Under the pieces are notes generated by a model. The model saw only the letters and a list, made by a program, of their open reading frames with translations, ran no database searches and was not told the DNA's origin. From positions 37,443 to 101,442 of the forward strand of contig JAGDBO010000003.1 in NCBI GenBank assembly GCA_017959005.1: 64,000 nucleotides of DNA. Reading direction: 5' to 3'. This DNA comes from Bacteroidales bacterium (GTDB taxonomy: Bacteria > Bacteroidota > Bacteroidia > Bacteroidales > UBA932). A program made the position numbers and the translations under genes. This document shows, piece after piece, positions 47,669 through 57,134 of this stretch (its first letter is position 1; the number at the start of each line of letters is the position of its first letter).

Positions 47669-48423
47669 AATCTAAGGTGTGAAAGCATTACCGCACAGGC
47701 GGTAGCAACGTTCAGAGACTCGCTGGAGAAATCCTCTTTAGATACAAGTTTCTTCCCTTCCTTGTCAAATGCGGGTATGAGCACCTTCTCGCTATCCTTT
47801 ATTACAGAGGCGGTTTCATCTGAAATTCCAAAGGATTCGCTGCCCATAATAAGCAGTGCACCATTCTTTTTTGAATTGGCAAGAAGCTCTGTAGAGATTG
47901 GCTTTCCCTCCAAAAATGTTGCAACTATATCCAATCCGGCCTCTCTTGAGAGTGCTATAACCTCCTTTAAATCTGCATATACCACAGGAACTCTAAAGAG
48001 GGCACCCATTGTTGCCTGCACGCTCTTTGGGTTGTATAACTCCACACACTCCTTTGAACAGATAACGGCCGCTGCTCCGAACCAGTCTGCAAGGCGGATA
48101 ATCGTGCCCAGATTTCCCGGATCCTTCACATTGTCCAAAGCAATGTAAATCTTTCCTTTGGAGAGTTTTATATCATTAAGGGTGAGGTTCTTCTGCTTTA
48201 CTACGGCAAGAACCGGGGAAGGGGAGGAGAGGGAGGAGATGCGGCTCATCTTTTCAGGCGTAATCTCATCGCGATAAAAAATCTCCACCGTCTCAAAGGA
48301 GGAGCGGGAGAGTTCCTGCACCATCTTCTCTCCCTCAACTACAAAAAGGGAGCTCTCCGTGCGGTACTTTTTCTGCTGTAACGCTCTTATTTTCTTTATT
48401 TTCTCTCCGGATAGGGTTGCCAT
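47665..48423 (-). CDS. SpoU/TrmH family RNA methyltransferase
   Basis: 252 residues. N-terminal substrate-binding domain (KIKKIRALQQKKYRTESSLFVVEGEKMVQEL) and C-terminal SPOUT domain with IYIALDNVKDPGNLGTIIR (motif 1), GALLIMGSESFGISDET (motif 2) and SLNVATACAVMLSHL (motif 3). These enzymes 2'-O-methylate rRNA or tRNA using SAM. One base separates it from the arginine decarboxylase stop, so the two are co-transcribed. Confidence 0.93.
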   Translation of the reverse strand: MATLSGEKIKKIRALQQKKYRTESSLFVVEGEKMVQELSRSSFETVEIFYRDEITPEKMSRISSLSSPSPVLAVVKQKNLTLNDIKLSKGKIYIALDNVKDPGNLGTIIRLADWFGAAAVICSKECVELYNPKSVQATMGALFRVPVVYADLKEVIALSREAGLDIVATFLEGKPISTELLANSKKNGALLIMGSESFGISDETASVIKDSEKVLIPAFDKEGKKLVSKEDFSSESLNVATACAVMLSHLRF

Positions 48424-48424
48424 A

Positions 48425-49825
48425 TCAATATCCCAGAATCTTTAACATACTCTTGTAAGACTGCTCTTTGCTAAAAAGCTTGGTGGTGTAGTCACCGGTC
48501 TCGTCTCTGTCTATGATAACGTGCTTAGGTGCAGGAATCAGACAGTGCTGGATTCCGCCGTAACCCGCTATAGACTCCTGATATGCACCGGTATGGAAGA
48601 AACCAATATAGAGCGGCTCCTCCTCGTGCTTTCCCTGAGTGATAGGGAGGAAGATTGCGTTAGAGTGGGCCTCTGCATTGTAGTAATCCTCTGAGTCACA
48701 GGTAAGTCCACCCAGGAAGACTCTCTGGTACTGCTCCTCCCATTTATTGATTGGGAGCATAATGAAACGCTTCTTTATTCCCCAGATATCCGGCAGAGTT
48801 GTCATAAATGAACTGTCTATCATATACCAGCGCTCGCGGTCATTCTGCTGCTTAACGTCCAATACCTGGAATATGGTAGCTCCGCTCTCTCCAACTGTGA
48901 AACTTCCAAACTCGGTATAGATATTCGGCTCAGCCACTCCTCTCTGGTTACATATATTCTTAATCTGTGAGATTACCTCCTCTGTCATATACTCGTAATC
49001 GTAATCCTCAACAAGGGAACTCTTTGTAGGGAATCCGCCTCCGATGTTGAGTGAATCCAAATCCGGGCAGACCTGCTTAAGATCACAATATACGTTTACG
49101 CACTTTGCAAGTTCGTTCCAGTAATATGCGTTATCCTTAATACCTGTATTGATAAAGAAGTGAAGCATTTTGAGTGTGAACTTGGTGCTTTTGGCAATCT
49201 TATCTTTGTAGAAAGGAACAATGTCGGAGTAACGGATTCCAAGTCTTGAGGTATAAAACTCAAACTTAGGTTCCTCCTCTGATGCAATCCTTATTCCCAT
49301 CTGACACTTGCCGTTTATGGTTTTGTCAAACTCATCAAACTCGCTCATATTGTCCAGAATAGGGATGATGTTATTCCAGCCGTCATTGCACTTTGCAGCT
49401 ATGTTCTCAATGTAGAGATCCTTCTTGTATCCGTTGCATATAATCTGAATGTCTTTCTTAATCAGACCCTCTTCATAAAGGGAGTCAACCAGGTTAAAAT
49501 CAAAGGCAGAAGAGGTTTCCAGGTGGATATCGTTCTTTAGAGCCTCCTGCAAAACAAAGGCAAAGTGGGAGCTTTTGGTGCAGTAGCAGTAGTGGTATGA
49601 ACCCTTGTAATCTACTTTTGCCATTGCCACGTTGAAGAGCCTCTTGGCCCTCTGAATCTGACTGGAGATTTTTGGCAGATAGGTGATTTTTAACGGCGTT
49701 CCGTACTGGTCAATGACATCCATCATAGGAATATCGTGAAAATAGAGATTACCGTCTTCTACTCTGAATTCGGCCTGTGGCCAATCAAAAGTTTGCTCAA
49801 CCAGATTAATGTACTTGTTCTTCAT
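48425..49825 (-). CDS. Arginine decarboxylase, fold III PLP type
   Basis: 466 residues. Alanine-racemase/ornithine decarboxylase fold. PLP Lys84 in YCTKSSHFAFV; LETSSAFDFNLV; LNIGGGFPTKSSL; TEFGSFTVGESG. Its length and the C-terminal HTGAYQESIAGYGGIQHCLIPAPKH match the Bacteroidota-type arginine decarboxylases (about 465 residues) rather than the longer SpeA (about 650). The product would be agmatine, feeding putrescine and spermidine; agmatine hydrolases are not in this window. A TAnnTTTG element ends only four bases before the ATG, so translation may be leaderless. Confidence 0.84.
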   Translation of the reverse strand: MKNKYINLVEQTFDWPQAEFRVEDGNLYFHDIPMMDVIDQYGTPLKITYLPKISSQIQRAKRLFNVAMAKVDYKGSYHYCYCTKSSHFAFVLQEALKNDIHLETSSAFDFNLVDSLYEEGLIKKDIQIICNGYKKDLYIENIAAKCNDGWNNIIPILDNMSEFDEFDKTINGKCQMGIRIASEEEPKFEFYTSRLGIRYSDIVPFYKDKIAKSTKFTLKMLHFFINTGIKDNAYYWNELAKCVNVYCDLKQVCPDLDSLNIGGGFPTKSSLVEDYDYEYMTEEVISQIKNICNQRGVAEPNIYTEFGSFTVGESGATIFQVLDVKQQNDRERWYMIDSSFMTTLPDIWGIKKRFIMLPINKWEEQYQRVFLGGLTCDSEDYYNAEAHSNAIFLPITQGKHEEEPLYIGFFHTGAYQESIAGYGGIQHCLIPAPKHVIIDRDETGDYTTKLFSKEQSYKSMLKILGY

Positions 49826-49829
49826 TTTG

Positions 49830-49837
49830 CAAATCTA
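49830..49837 (-). promoter_or_regulatory. Bacteroidota -7 promoter element for arginine decarboxylase
   Basis: Minus-strand TAGATTTG matches TAnnTTTG and ends four bases before the ATG. A second element, TATATTTG (49896-49903, minus), lies upstream and could be an alternative start. Confidence 0.5.
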
Positions 49838-49935
49838 ACTTAGTTACATTAGAAAAAATTAACAAATCCAACTCACTCGGATTTATAAGCAGGTGCAAAT
49901 ATATTCATTATTACAATTATTAAATAGTTTTTGAG

Positions 49936-49943
49936 TAATTTTG
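49936..49943 (+). promoter_or_regulatory. Bacteroidota -7 promoter element for TamL
   Basis: TAATTTTG matches TAnnTTTG, ten bases upstream of the tamL ATG. Confidence 0.55.
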
Positions 49944-49953
49944 GGCCATATTT

Positions 49954-52299
49954 ATGAGAAAAACTCCTAAAATATTGCTCTATGCGGTTGCAACACTTAT
50001 TGCAGCCTCTTGCAGTATGACCAGGAATCTCCCTGAGGATCAATCTATTCTGGTTAAAAACAATGTAGAATTCAATGGAGATAAGCCGGAAGAGCTTCAA
50101 GACCTCAAGAAGTACATAAAACAGAGTCCTAAAAACGGCATATTCGGCTGGCAGCCAGGTGTTGCGCTCTATAACTCAGCCAACGGCAAGGGAAAACTGT
50201 GGGACAAGATAGCAAGGGGAATGGGACGCGAGCCTCTTATTTTTGATGAGGACCTTGTGGCAAGTTCAGTTAAGAACATGCTCAACCACATGGAGTTCCA
50301 GGGTTTTTACAACTCCACAATTAACACCTCCGTAGAGAAGAACAATAAGAAGACAACGGTTAACTACTATGTGACTCCGGGAAAGAGATATATCATAGAT
50401 ACCGTTACTTACAGCGTTGAGGATGTTGATCTTATGGACCTTCTCTCTGCAAATCAGAAGGGGACTCTGGTTAAGAGAGGGGAGTTTCTCTCAGAAAACA
50501 TATTGGACAAGGAGTCTGAACGTCTGGCTAAAATATTCAGAAATTCAGGCTATTACGGCTTTGACAAGAACTTCTTCTTCTTTACCGGAGATACACTCTC
50601 TCATAATGACAAATCACATCTGGATATCTCAATTAAGGAGTACAGAAGAACTGAAAAGAGTGAGGATGCACGCCCTCACAGAGTATTTGAGTTTGATTCT
50701 GTTATAATAAGCGCCAACCGTACCTTCCTTCAGAGCGCATCTACCATAAGGTCAGAACTCCAGATGGATTCTGAAACGCTGGCAAGAAGAGACTCGCTTC
50801 TGAGGGTTTGGAGAACAAGAATAGATACCGTAAAATATAAGAATATCAACCTTGTAGAGTTCCAGGGCTCTCCTAATCTGGTACGCAAAAAGGTGCTTAA
50901 CAGACTCAATCTTATTAAGCCGGGAACTCAGTATGACGAGAGAGTGGTGGAGAATACATACTCCAGATTTGCCTCTGTAAATCTGTTCAATACGGTAAAC
51001 ATTCAACAGGAGGAGTCCTCTCCTTCAAAGGTAAAGACCTCTATCTCCCTGCAGGCAGGGGCGTTACAGGGGTACAAGTTAAACCTTGAGGGTTCTACAA
51101 ACTCCAACTCACTGCTGGGTCTCTCTCCTGCAATCTCATACTTCCACAAGAACCTCTTTAACGGTGCGGAACTCTTCACTATCAGTCTGATGGGAGATTT
51201 CCAGTTCAAACTGAGACATAAATCCCAGCATTCTCTGGAATTTGGTGCAAGCACCTCCCTGGATATTCCTAAATTCCTCTTTGCTCCGGATAGTTGGTTC
51301 CACTCTGCTACCCTTCCGCACACGGAACTGAATGCCTCAATTAACTATCAAACCCGCCCGGAGTACAGAAGAAACATTATATCAGGAAGATTCGGATATA
51401 CCTGGAGCATAAGGCGTAAGCTGCAGTTTAAGATATCTCCGGTTCAGGCCAATATCATTAAGATATACGATATTGATTCTATCTTCTATGCATGGCTTTC
51501 AGATCCTTTCTTAAAGGAGTCATACAGAAGTCACTTTGATTTGGGAACGGGAGCAAGTATCTACTATACCTCAGACCCTGCAAGCAATCCCGTTCACAAC
51601 TACTTCTATATAAAGTACCGTATAGATTTGGCAGGCAATGTATTGAGTCTTTTCAACTCTTCAATGAAGAAGAACGAGGATGGGGAGCATCTTATCTGGA
51701 AAACTCCTTACTCTCAATATCACAGACACGAACTCTCTGCAGTTTATACAATTAAATTTGGTAAAGATCCCAGCCACATGGTTGCATTCAGAGTATTGGG
51801 AGGCATGGGAAAAGGATACGGCAACTCACACATGCTGCCGTTGGAGAAGCTCTTCTGGGGCGGCGGCGCCTACGATATGAGAGGCTGGCAATCAAGAACT
51901 TTAGGCCCGGGGTCTGCTCCAAGAGATACCGCCTATACGATTCCAAACCAGACTGGAGACATCAAACTTGAGGCAAACGTTGAGTACCGTTTCCCAATGT
52001 TCTGGATTCTGAAAGGGGCTCTATTTGCAGATGCCGGAAACGTCTGGACATTTGACCACTCTAAAAAATTAAAAGACGGTGAGATAGACAAGAGGGGAGT
52101 CTTCCGCACAAGCGATTTCTACAAGCATATTGCCTTGGATTGGGGAGTAGGTGCTAGATTGGATCTGACCTTTGCTATAATACGTCTGGATCTCGGTTTT
52201 AAAACATTTAACCCGGCCACATCCCAATGGAATGGACCGGGTAGGTGGTTCAAAAAGAACAACTTCCAATTTAACTTTGGTATAGGTTATCCGTTCTGA
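49954..52299 (+). CDS. tamL: TamL-type lipoprotein of the BamA/TamA (Omp85) family
   Basis: 781 residues. The N-terminus MRKTPKILLYAVATLIAAS with Cys20 (AASCS) is a lipoprotein signal, the trait that separates Bacteroidota TamL from TamA. POTRA-like repeats follow (for example TPGKRYIIDTVTYSV and FEFDSVIISANR). The beta-barrel starts at about residue 365, with QAGALQGYKLNLEGS, and contains WGGGAYDMRGWQSRTLGPGS, a barrel-family signature. It ends in hydrophobic Phe (GIGYPF), the beta-signal. It helps insert outer membrane proteins together with TamB, which is not in the window. The stop abuts the convergent gene with no gap. Confidence 0.88.
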   Translation: MRKTPKILLYAVATLIAASCSMTRNLPEDQSILVKNNVEFNGDKPEELQDLKKYIKQSPKNGIFGWQPGVALYNSANGKGKLWDKIARGMGREPLIFDEDLVASSVKNMLNHMEFQGFYNSTINTSVEKNNKKTTVNYYVTPGKRYIIDTVTYSVEDVDLMDLLSANQKGTLVKRGEFLSENILDKESERLAKIFRNSGYYGFDKNFFFFTGDTLSHNDKSHLDISIKEYRRTEKSEDARPHRVFEFDSVIISANRTFLQSASTIRSELQMDSETLARRDSLLRVWRTRIDTVKYKNINLVEFQGSPNLVRKKVLNRLNLIKPGTQYDERVVENTYSRFASVNLFNTVNIQQEESSPSKVKTSISLQAGALQGYKLNLEGSTNSNSLLGLSPAISYFHKNLFNGAELFTISLMGDFQFKLRHKSQHSLEFGASTSLDIPKFLFAPDSWFHSATLPHTELNASINYQTRPEYRRNIISGRFGYTWSIRRKLQFKISPVQANIIKIYDIDSIFYAWLSDPFLKESYRSHFDLGTGASIYYTSDPASNPVHNYFYIKYRIDLAGNVLSLFNSSMKKNEDGEHLIWKTPYSQYHRHELSAVYTIKFGKDPSHMVAFRVLGGMGKGYGNSHMLPLEKLFWGGGAYDMRGWQSRTLGPGSAPRDTAYTIPNQTGDIKLEANVEYRFPMFWILKGALFADAGNVWTFDHSKKLKDGEIDKRGVFRTSDFYKHIALDWGVGARLDLTFAIIRLDLGFKTFNPATSQWNGPGRWFKKNNFQFNFGIGYPF

Positions 52300-53064
52300 T
52301 TATTCAAAGTCCATATAGCCAAAGAACTCCGGAGTATGATATCTCGGAGCAGGGGTTCCTATAGGGTTCCAGGTAAGATAGTGAGGGGAGAACATCTTGT
52401 CTCCGCATTTGTAGACATTTGCTCTTACTCTCTTTCCCTTTACGCAGTCAACACCCTTATCCGTAAGCAGATCCCAAGGAACTGCAATAATCATATACCA
52501 TTCAATATCACCCTCTTTTGAAACTCTCTCTCCAAAGGCTTCACGTCCCAGGGTAGAAAAGCGGCGGATTCTCTTCCTCTGCTCCACGGTAAGGCGTACT
52601 CTATCCTTGCTGGTCTGCCCCATCCCAACAATTCCGCAACCTACGCAGTTCATCTCTATGTTGTAGTAGATACCGTTGGAACTATCCGGAATTATAAAGA
52701 GTTCCATACAGTCATCCGTCCAAGGCATAGCAACAGAATCATCGTCAAAAGCGGCACGGACCTCTTTTTCAGCCACTTCATATCTTATGTAGAGATACTT
52801 CTCAGAGTACATAATTTTGAATGAGGCCTTTGGCTCATACCCGTTGTTTCTCTCAGGCCAGTTCACAACATTAATGGGGTGGCTTTCCATTTCTGTGAAC
52901 TTTGAGTTAATCTCAGCCATATCAGGCATCTCATTCTCAAAGGAGACAAACTTTACCTTGGCAACTTTGTTATTATCCATACCGTCCATAAATGAAAAAC
53001 TTCCGGCCCCGCAGAGGAAAACTGCAAGAACCGGAAGCATTATAAGTTTAAAATTTAATTTCAT
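52300..53064 (-). CDS. Secreted carbohydrate-binding family 9-like protein
   Basis: 254 residues. An N-terminal hydrophobic signal (about 5-20) predicts export; the Cys18 context (VFLC) is not a good lipobox. The body resembles the CBM9-like domain: WNPIGTPAPRYHTPEFFGYMDF at the C-terminus, LYIRYEVAEKEVRA and WTDDCMELFIIPDS in the middle. Such proteins bind glycans or act in cell-envelope polysaccharide handling; the exact ligand is unknown. It overlaps the upstream NagB-like/PIG-L gene by 4 bases, so the two are coupled and may act on the same amino sugar. Confidence 0.75.
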   Translation of the reverse strand: MKLNFKLIMLPVLAVFLCGAGSFSFMDGMDNNKVAKVKFVSFENEMPDMAEINSKFTEMESHPINVVNWPERNNGYEPKASFKIMYSEKYLYIRYEVAEKEVRAAFDDDSVAMPWTDDCMELFIIPDSSNGIYYNIEMNCVGCGIVGMGQTSKDRVRLTVEQRKRIRRFSTLGREAFGERVSKEGDIEWYMIIAVPWDLLTDKGVDCVKGKRVRANVYKCGDKMFSPHYLTWNPIGTPAPRYHTPEFFGYMDFE

Positions 53065-54959
53065 TCGAACTTATATTTTACGAAAAGCTCTATTGCCTGA
53101 TATTCAGCCATACCGAGCTTATCAAATATAACAGCCGTATTGTGGTTTCTCTCCTCGGCTCTCATCCAGAACTCTCTCTCGTCTGAACCAGGGAAGAGAG
53201 GGTAGTCCTTCTGAGACTGATGGCGGAAGATTGCATCTCTCTTAATCTTAACCTCCTCCGGGCTAAGCGGTACGGCCATCTCAGCCTCTGCAACATCCCA
53301 CTCCTGCCATGCGCCTCTGTACATCCAGATGCGGCAATCCTTAAACCAAGCCTCTTTTCTCAGCTCCTCGCAAGCCTTAATGACTGAGAGGAAGCATACT
53401 CTGTGAGTTCCATGAGGATCTGAAAGGTCACCTGCAACGAAGATCTGATGAGGCTTAACTCTCTTGAGAAGTCTCTTAACTATCTCAATATCCTCTTTTC
53501 CAAGAGGTTTCTTCTTTACTCCACCAGTCTCATAGAACGGAAGTGAGAGGAAGTTTACATGGTCGTCCGGAATTCCGAGGAAACGGCATGCAGAACGAGC
53601 CTCAGAGCGGCGGATGTAAGTCTTTATGTCTCTTACCTCCTTAGGATCTGCCTGTCCCGGATGCTTCTTAGCGAGCTCTTTCTGAACGCTTCTTAAGAAC
53701 TTGGTAGACTTGTTACGGTCAATTCCAAGAAGGTCTGCACTCTCACGGATGAAGTCCAGATATCTTACAACATCGTGGTCAAACACTGCAATGTTTCCGC
53801 TGGTCTGATAAGCAAGATGAATATCATGACCCTGCTGAGAGAGTCTTGCAAGTGTACCTCCCATAGAGATTACGTCATCATCCGGGTGAGGTGAGAAGAC
53901 TACAACTCTCTTAGGATAAGGGAGTTTACGCTCAGGACGGGTAGAATCGTCTGTGTTTGGTTTTCCGCCCGGCCAACCGCTGATGATATGCTGGAGATCA
54001 TTGAAAACCTTAATGTTAATCTGGCTTGCAGGTCCCTTCTCTGTAATAAGTGAAGCCATAAGGTTGTCATTGTAATCTCTGTCTGTGAGTTTCAAAATAG
54101 GCTTGTTGAGCTTCTTGCAGAGCCAGAAAACAGATTTGCGGATCATATAAGGGGTCCACTCAATCTTGTCTGTAAGCCATGGAGTCTCAATTCTGGTAAG
54201 ATTTACTGAAGCGGCTTTGTCTATGTAAATCTTTACGTTAGGGTGCTCCTGAAGATAAGAAGCCGGAACCATAGGGTTAACGTCACCCTCAACAATCTTC
54301 TTAATCTTAGGTGCGCTTCCCTCGCCCCATGCAAGGAAGTATATCTTCTTGGCTTTGAGGATAGTACCAACGCCCATGGAGATTGCGTAGTAAGGTACGT
54401 CATTAACGCCGAAGAACTCACTTGCGGATGAAACTCTTGTGGTATAGTTAAGCGTAATCTTTCTGGTAGGTGAGTTGTAAGGGGAGCCCGGCTCGTTCAT
54501 TGCCATACTGCCTGTAATAACCATATCCAGACCGCCGGCCTTCTCTATCTCCTTCTCATACTGAGCGCAATACTCGTATGAATTGTCTCTCTTCTGGCTG
54601 TCAATGAAGTGGAGGTTCTGCTTAGGAGCGTCTGTATCATCCAAAAGGCACTCCTTGAGGAATCTGTAGTGGCTCTGAAGTTCGTTCCTATCCAACGGAT
54701 AGTAGTCATCCATTCCGAACACCTCTATATTCTTAAAGCTCAGCTTCTTTGCTTTAACAGCAGCAACGAAGTCATCATAAACCTGCAGGCAGGCTGATGA
54801 TGCTGCAAGAGCCATCACCAATTTTTTACCCTGTTTTGCCTTCTCCTTAGACTGACGGATAACATCCTCAACAATCAACTTGGAAGCCTCCTTCTGATCG
54901 TTGAAGATAGTTACCGGTATCTTCTCATACCTCTTTGAAAAATCTGATGTTAGATGCAT
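53061..54959 (-). CDS. NagB-like / PIG-L (LmbE) deacetylase fusion
   Basis: 632 residues in two parts. Residues 1-270 are a glucosamine-6-phosphate isomerase/deaminase-like fold: GMDDYYPLD at 82-90 is the MDEY motif, and MNEPGSPYNS the NEPxS motif. Between them, the loop that in NagB reads GVGxDGHIAF is short and reads TGSMAM (149-154), so the catalytic Asp/His loop is missing. Residues 350-632 are a PIG-L/LmbE deacetylase with VVFSPHPDDDVISMGG and the third ligand region DPHGTHRVCF intact. Known NagB-PIG-L fusions occur in Bacteroidota. The deacetylase looks active; the deaminase half is doubtful. Confidence 0.8.
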   Translation of the reverse strand: MHLTSDFSKRYEKIPVTIFNDQKEASKLIVEDVIRQSKEKAKQGKKLVMALAASSACLQVYDDFVAAVKAKKLSFKNIEVFGMDDYYPLDRNELQSHYRFLKECLLDDTDAPKQNLHFIDSQKRDNSYEYCAQYEKEIEKAGGLDMVITGSMAMNEPGSPYNSPTRKITLNYTTRVSSASEFFGVNDVPYYAISMGVGTILKAKKIYFLAWGEGSAPKIKKIVEGDVNPMVPASYLQEHPNVKIYIDKAASVNLTRIETPWLTDKIEWTPYMIRKSVFWLCKKLNKPILKLTDRDYNDNLMASLITEKGPASQINIKVFNDLQHIISGWPGGKPNTDDSTRPERKLPYPKRVVVFSPHPDDDVISMGGTLARLSQQGHDIHLAYQTSGNIAVFDHDVVRYLDFIRESADLLGIDRNKSTKFLRSVQKELAKKHPGQADPKEVRDIKTYIRRSEARSACRFLGIPDDHVNFLSLPFYETGGVKKKPLGKEDIEIVKRLLKRVKPHQIFVAGDLSDPHGTHRVCFLSVIKACEELRKEAWFKDCRIWMYRGAWQEWDVAEAEMAVPLSPEEVKIKRDAIFRHQSQKDYPLFPGSDEREFWMRAEERNHNTAVIFDKLGMAEYQAIELFVKYKFE

Positions 54960-54979
54960 TTTACTCTATTCTATTTTTG

Positions 54980-55804
54980 TTATTTACTAATTTCCACGAT
55001 AGTTTTTCTCAATGTAACAAGCTCACCTAAAAGCTTATCCATCAAATCCAACGGCAACATATTGGCTCCGTCTGACTTTGCCTCTTTAGGATTCGGATGG
55101 GTCTCCATAAAGAGTCCGTCTGCTCCAACTGCTACGCCCGCCTTGGCCAGATAGGGGATAAGTTCAGGCTCTCCGCCGGTTACTCCGCTCTCCTGGTTAG
55201 GTCTTTGGAGAGAGTGTGTCACATCCAGAACTACAGGCACTCCAAAGCGCTGCATCTTTGGGATTGATCTGAAATCCACAACCAGATCAGAATAACCGAA
55301 CTGGCTGCCGCGCTCGGTGAGCATAACGTTTTCGTTACCGCTCTCCTTAACCTTCTGCAGTGCGAACCTCATTGACTCCGGAGAGACAAACTGTCCCTTC
55401 TTGATATTGACCACTTTACCCGTTGCAGCCGCTGCCTGAAGCAGTTCCGTCTGACGGCATAAAAATGCAGGAATCTGAAGAACGTCAATACCGTATGAAG
55501 CGGCCATTGCAGCCTCTTCAGCACTGTGAATATCAGTTACAACCGGAATCTGAAGCTCCTCCCTTATAGACTTTAAAAGTGAAAGTCCCTCTTTGTCTCC
55601 TATACCGGTAAAAGAGGAGAGTTTGCTTCTGTTTGCTTTCTTATATGAGGCCTTAAAGATAAACGGCACCTTGTGCTTTTCCGTCAGAGACTTCAGACGC
55701 TCTGCAATAGAACGTGTAATCTCCTCACCTTCAATAACACAGGGACCCGCCATCAGGAAGAACATCCCGTTATTATAATCTTTAAGAAACTCTATATTTT
55801 TCAT
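54980..55804 (-). CDS. kdsA: 3-deoxy-8-phosphooctulonate synthase
   Basis: 274 residues from ATG at 55804 (MKNIEFLKDYNNGMFF); a 9-base TTG-led extension is unlikely. Condenses arabinose-5-P and PEP to KDO-8-P for lipopolysaccharide. Motifs: AGPCVIEGEE, FKASYKKANRSKLSSFTG, VVTDIHSAEEA, NIKKGQFVSPE, VMLTERGSQFGYSDLVVDFR and DVTHSLQRPN. The -7 element TATATTTG ends only six bases before this ATG, suggesting a leaderless mRNA. Confidence 0.95.
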   Translation of the reverse strand: MKNIEFLKDYNNGMFFLMAGPCVIEGEEITRSIAERLKSLTEKHKVPFIFKASYKKANRSKLSSFTGIGDKEGLSLLKSIREELQIPVVTDIHSAEEAAMAASYGIDVLQIPAFLCRQTELLQAAAATGKVVNIKKGQFVSPESMRFALQKVKESGNENVMLTERGSQFGYSDLVVDFRSIPKMQRFGVPVVLDVTHSLQRPNQESGVTGGEPELIPYLAKAGVAVGADGLFMETHPNPKEAKSDGANMLPLDLMDKLLGELVTLRKTIVEISK

Positions 55805-55810
55805 CGGCCG

Positions 55811-55818
55811 CAAATATA
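55811..55818 (-). promoter_or_regulatory. Bacteroidota -7 promoter element for kdsA
   Basis: Minus-strand TATATTTG matches TAnnTTTG and ends six bases before the kdsA ATG. It lies between the rarA stop and kdsA, so kdsA need not depend on the rarA transcript. Confidence 0.58.
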
Positions 55819-55829
55819 AGAAAATTGGG

Positions 55830-57113
55830 TTAGTAATTGTATTTCTTCCAAAGAAGATTTAAGCGTCTGCGTATCTCTTGCTCGGGTTTATTGTCAGATG
55901 GGTCGTATATCTTGGTTCCGCTTATCTCCTCAGGCAAAAACTCCAGGTCTGCAAAGTTGCCTTCAAAATCGTGAGCATACTTATATCCCTGATGGTAACC
56001 CAGTTCCTCCATCAGTTTGGTAGGGGCATTGCGAAGATGGAGAGGAACTGAAAGGTCTCCCGCATCTGAAACCATACCCAGAGCGGTATCTATCGCCATA
56101 TATGCGGAATTGCTCTTTGGGCTGGTAGCCAGATAGATGGCGCACTCTGAGAGAGGTATTCTTCCCTCCGGCATTCCAATTTGCTGAACCGCCGCAAAGG
56201 TAGACTGCGCAAGCAGCAGTGCGTTAGGATTGGCAAGCCCAATATCTTCAGCAGCAAGTATTACCATACGGCGTGCAATGAAGAGGGGATCCTCTCCGCC
56301 CTTTATCATCCTTGCCAGCCAATATACCGCCCCATTAGGATCAGACCCTCTCAAACTCTTTATAAATGCGGAGATTATATCATAATGCTGCTCGCCGTTC
56401 TTATCGTAGAGAGCCATATTCTCCTGCAGCCTCTCCTTTACAAGTTCATTAGTTATCACGATAGGTTCCCCATCCAGAGTGCTGTTTGTTATGATATCCA
56501 GCACATTAAGAAGCCTGCGCGCATCTCCGCCGCTATATCTGAAGAGAGCCTCCTTCTCCTTCACCTCAATTTTCAGAGAGGAGAGATATGGGTCCTTCTT
56601 TATTGCATTTTTGAGGAGTTTTTCCAGATCTTCCGCCGTAAGTTCCTTTAAAACAAAGACTTGACATCGTGAAAGAAGAGGGGAGTTTACCTCAAATGAG
56701 GGGTTCTCCGTTGTGGCTCCTATCAGTATGATTGTACCATCCTCAACCGCTCCCAAAAGCGCATCCTGCTGCCCCTTGTTAAAGCGGTGAATCTCATCTA
56801 TGAAGAGGATAGGTGTTTTGGTGTTGAAGAGGTTCAGTTTTGCCTTCCCGATAACCTCTCTGACCTCCTTAACGCCTGAACTGACGGCAGATAGGGTGTA
56901 GAAAGCGCGGTCCAATTTCTTGGATATAATATGAGCCAGAGTAGTCTTTCCAACGCCCGGAGGGCCCCAAAGTATGAAAGACGATAGGTTTCCGCTCTCT
57001 ATCATATTTCTCAAAACGGAACCTTTGCCCACAAGATGCTGTTGGCCAACATAATCCTCAAGGCTTTCCGGTCTGATTCTCTCCGCCAGCGGTATTCTAA
57101 TATCTGAACTCAT
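55830..57113 (-). CDS. rarA: Replication-associated recombination protein RarA (MgsA)
   Basis: 427 residues from ATG at 57113 (MSSDIRIPLAERIRPESLEDYVGQ). The longer frame to 57152 covers the promoter and inverted repeat and is rejected. AAA+ clamp-loader-like ATPase: WGPPGVGKTTLAHIIS (Walker A), LFIDEIHRFNKGQQDALLGAVE (Walker B), IGATTENPSFEVN (sensor 1), YSGGDARRLLNVLD (sensor 2). The C-terminal tetramerisation domain is present, with the family tail KIYDPSDNKPEQEIRRRL. Acts at stalled replication forks. Confidence 0.94.
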   Translation of the reverse strand: MSSDIRIPLAERIRPESLEDYVGQQHLVGKGSVLRNMIESGNLSSFILWGPPGVGKTTLAHIISKKLDRAFYTLSAVSSGVKEVREVIGKAKLNLFNTKTPILFIDEIHRFNKGQQDALLGAVEDGTIILIGATTENPSFEVNSPLLSRCQVFVLKELTAEDLEKLLKNAIKKDPYLSSLKIEVKEKEALFRYSGGDARRLLNVLDIITNSTLDGEPIVITNELVKERLQENMALYDKNGEQHYDIISAFIKSLRGSDPNGAVYWLARMIKGGEDPLFIARRMVILAAEDIGLANPNALLLAQSTFAAVQQIGMPEGRIPLSECAIYLATSPKSNSAYMAIDTALGMVSDAGDLSVPLHLRNAPTKLMEELGYHQGYKYAHDFEGNFADLEFLPEEISGTKIYDPSDNKPEQEIRRRLNLLWKKYNY

Positions 57114-57134
57114 CTCCAAGATTTTTAAGGCGCA

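Noticed and set aside
48425-49825. Possible diaminopimelate or carboxynorspermidine decarboxylase
   Set aside because: Length, the LETSSAFDFNL and HTGAYQESIAGYGG blocks fit the Bacteroidota arginine decarboxylase group better; a true lysA is present at 12817.
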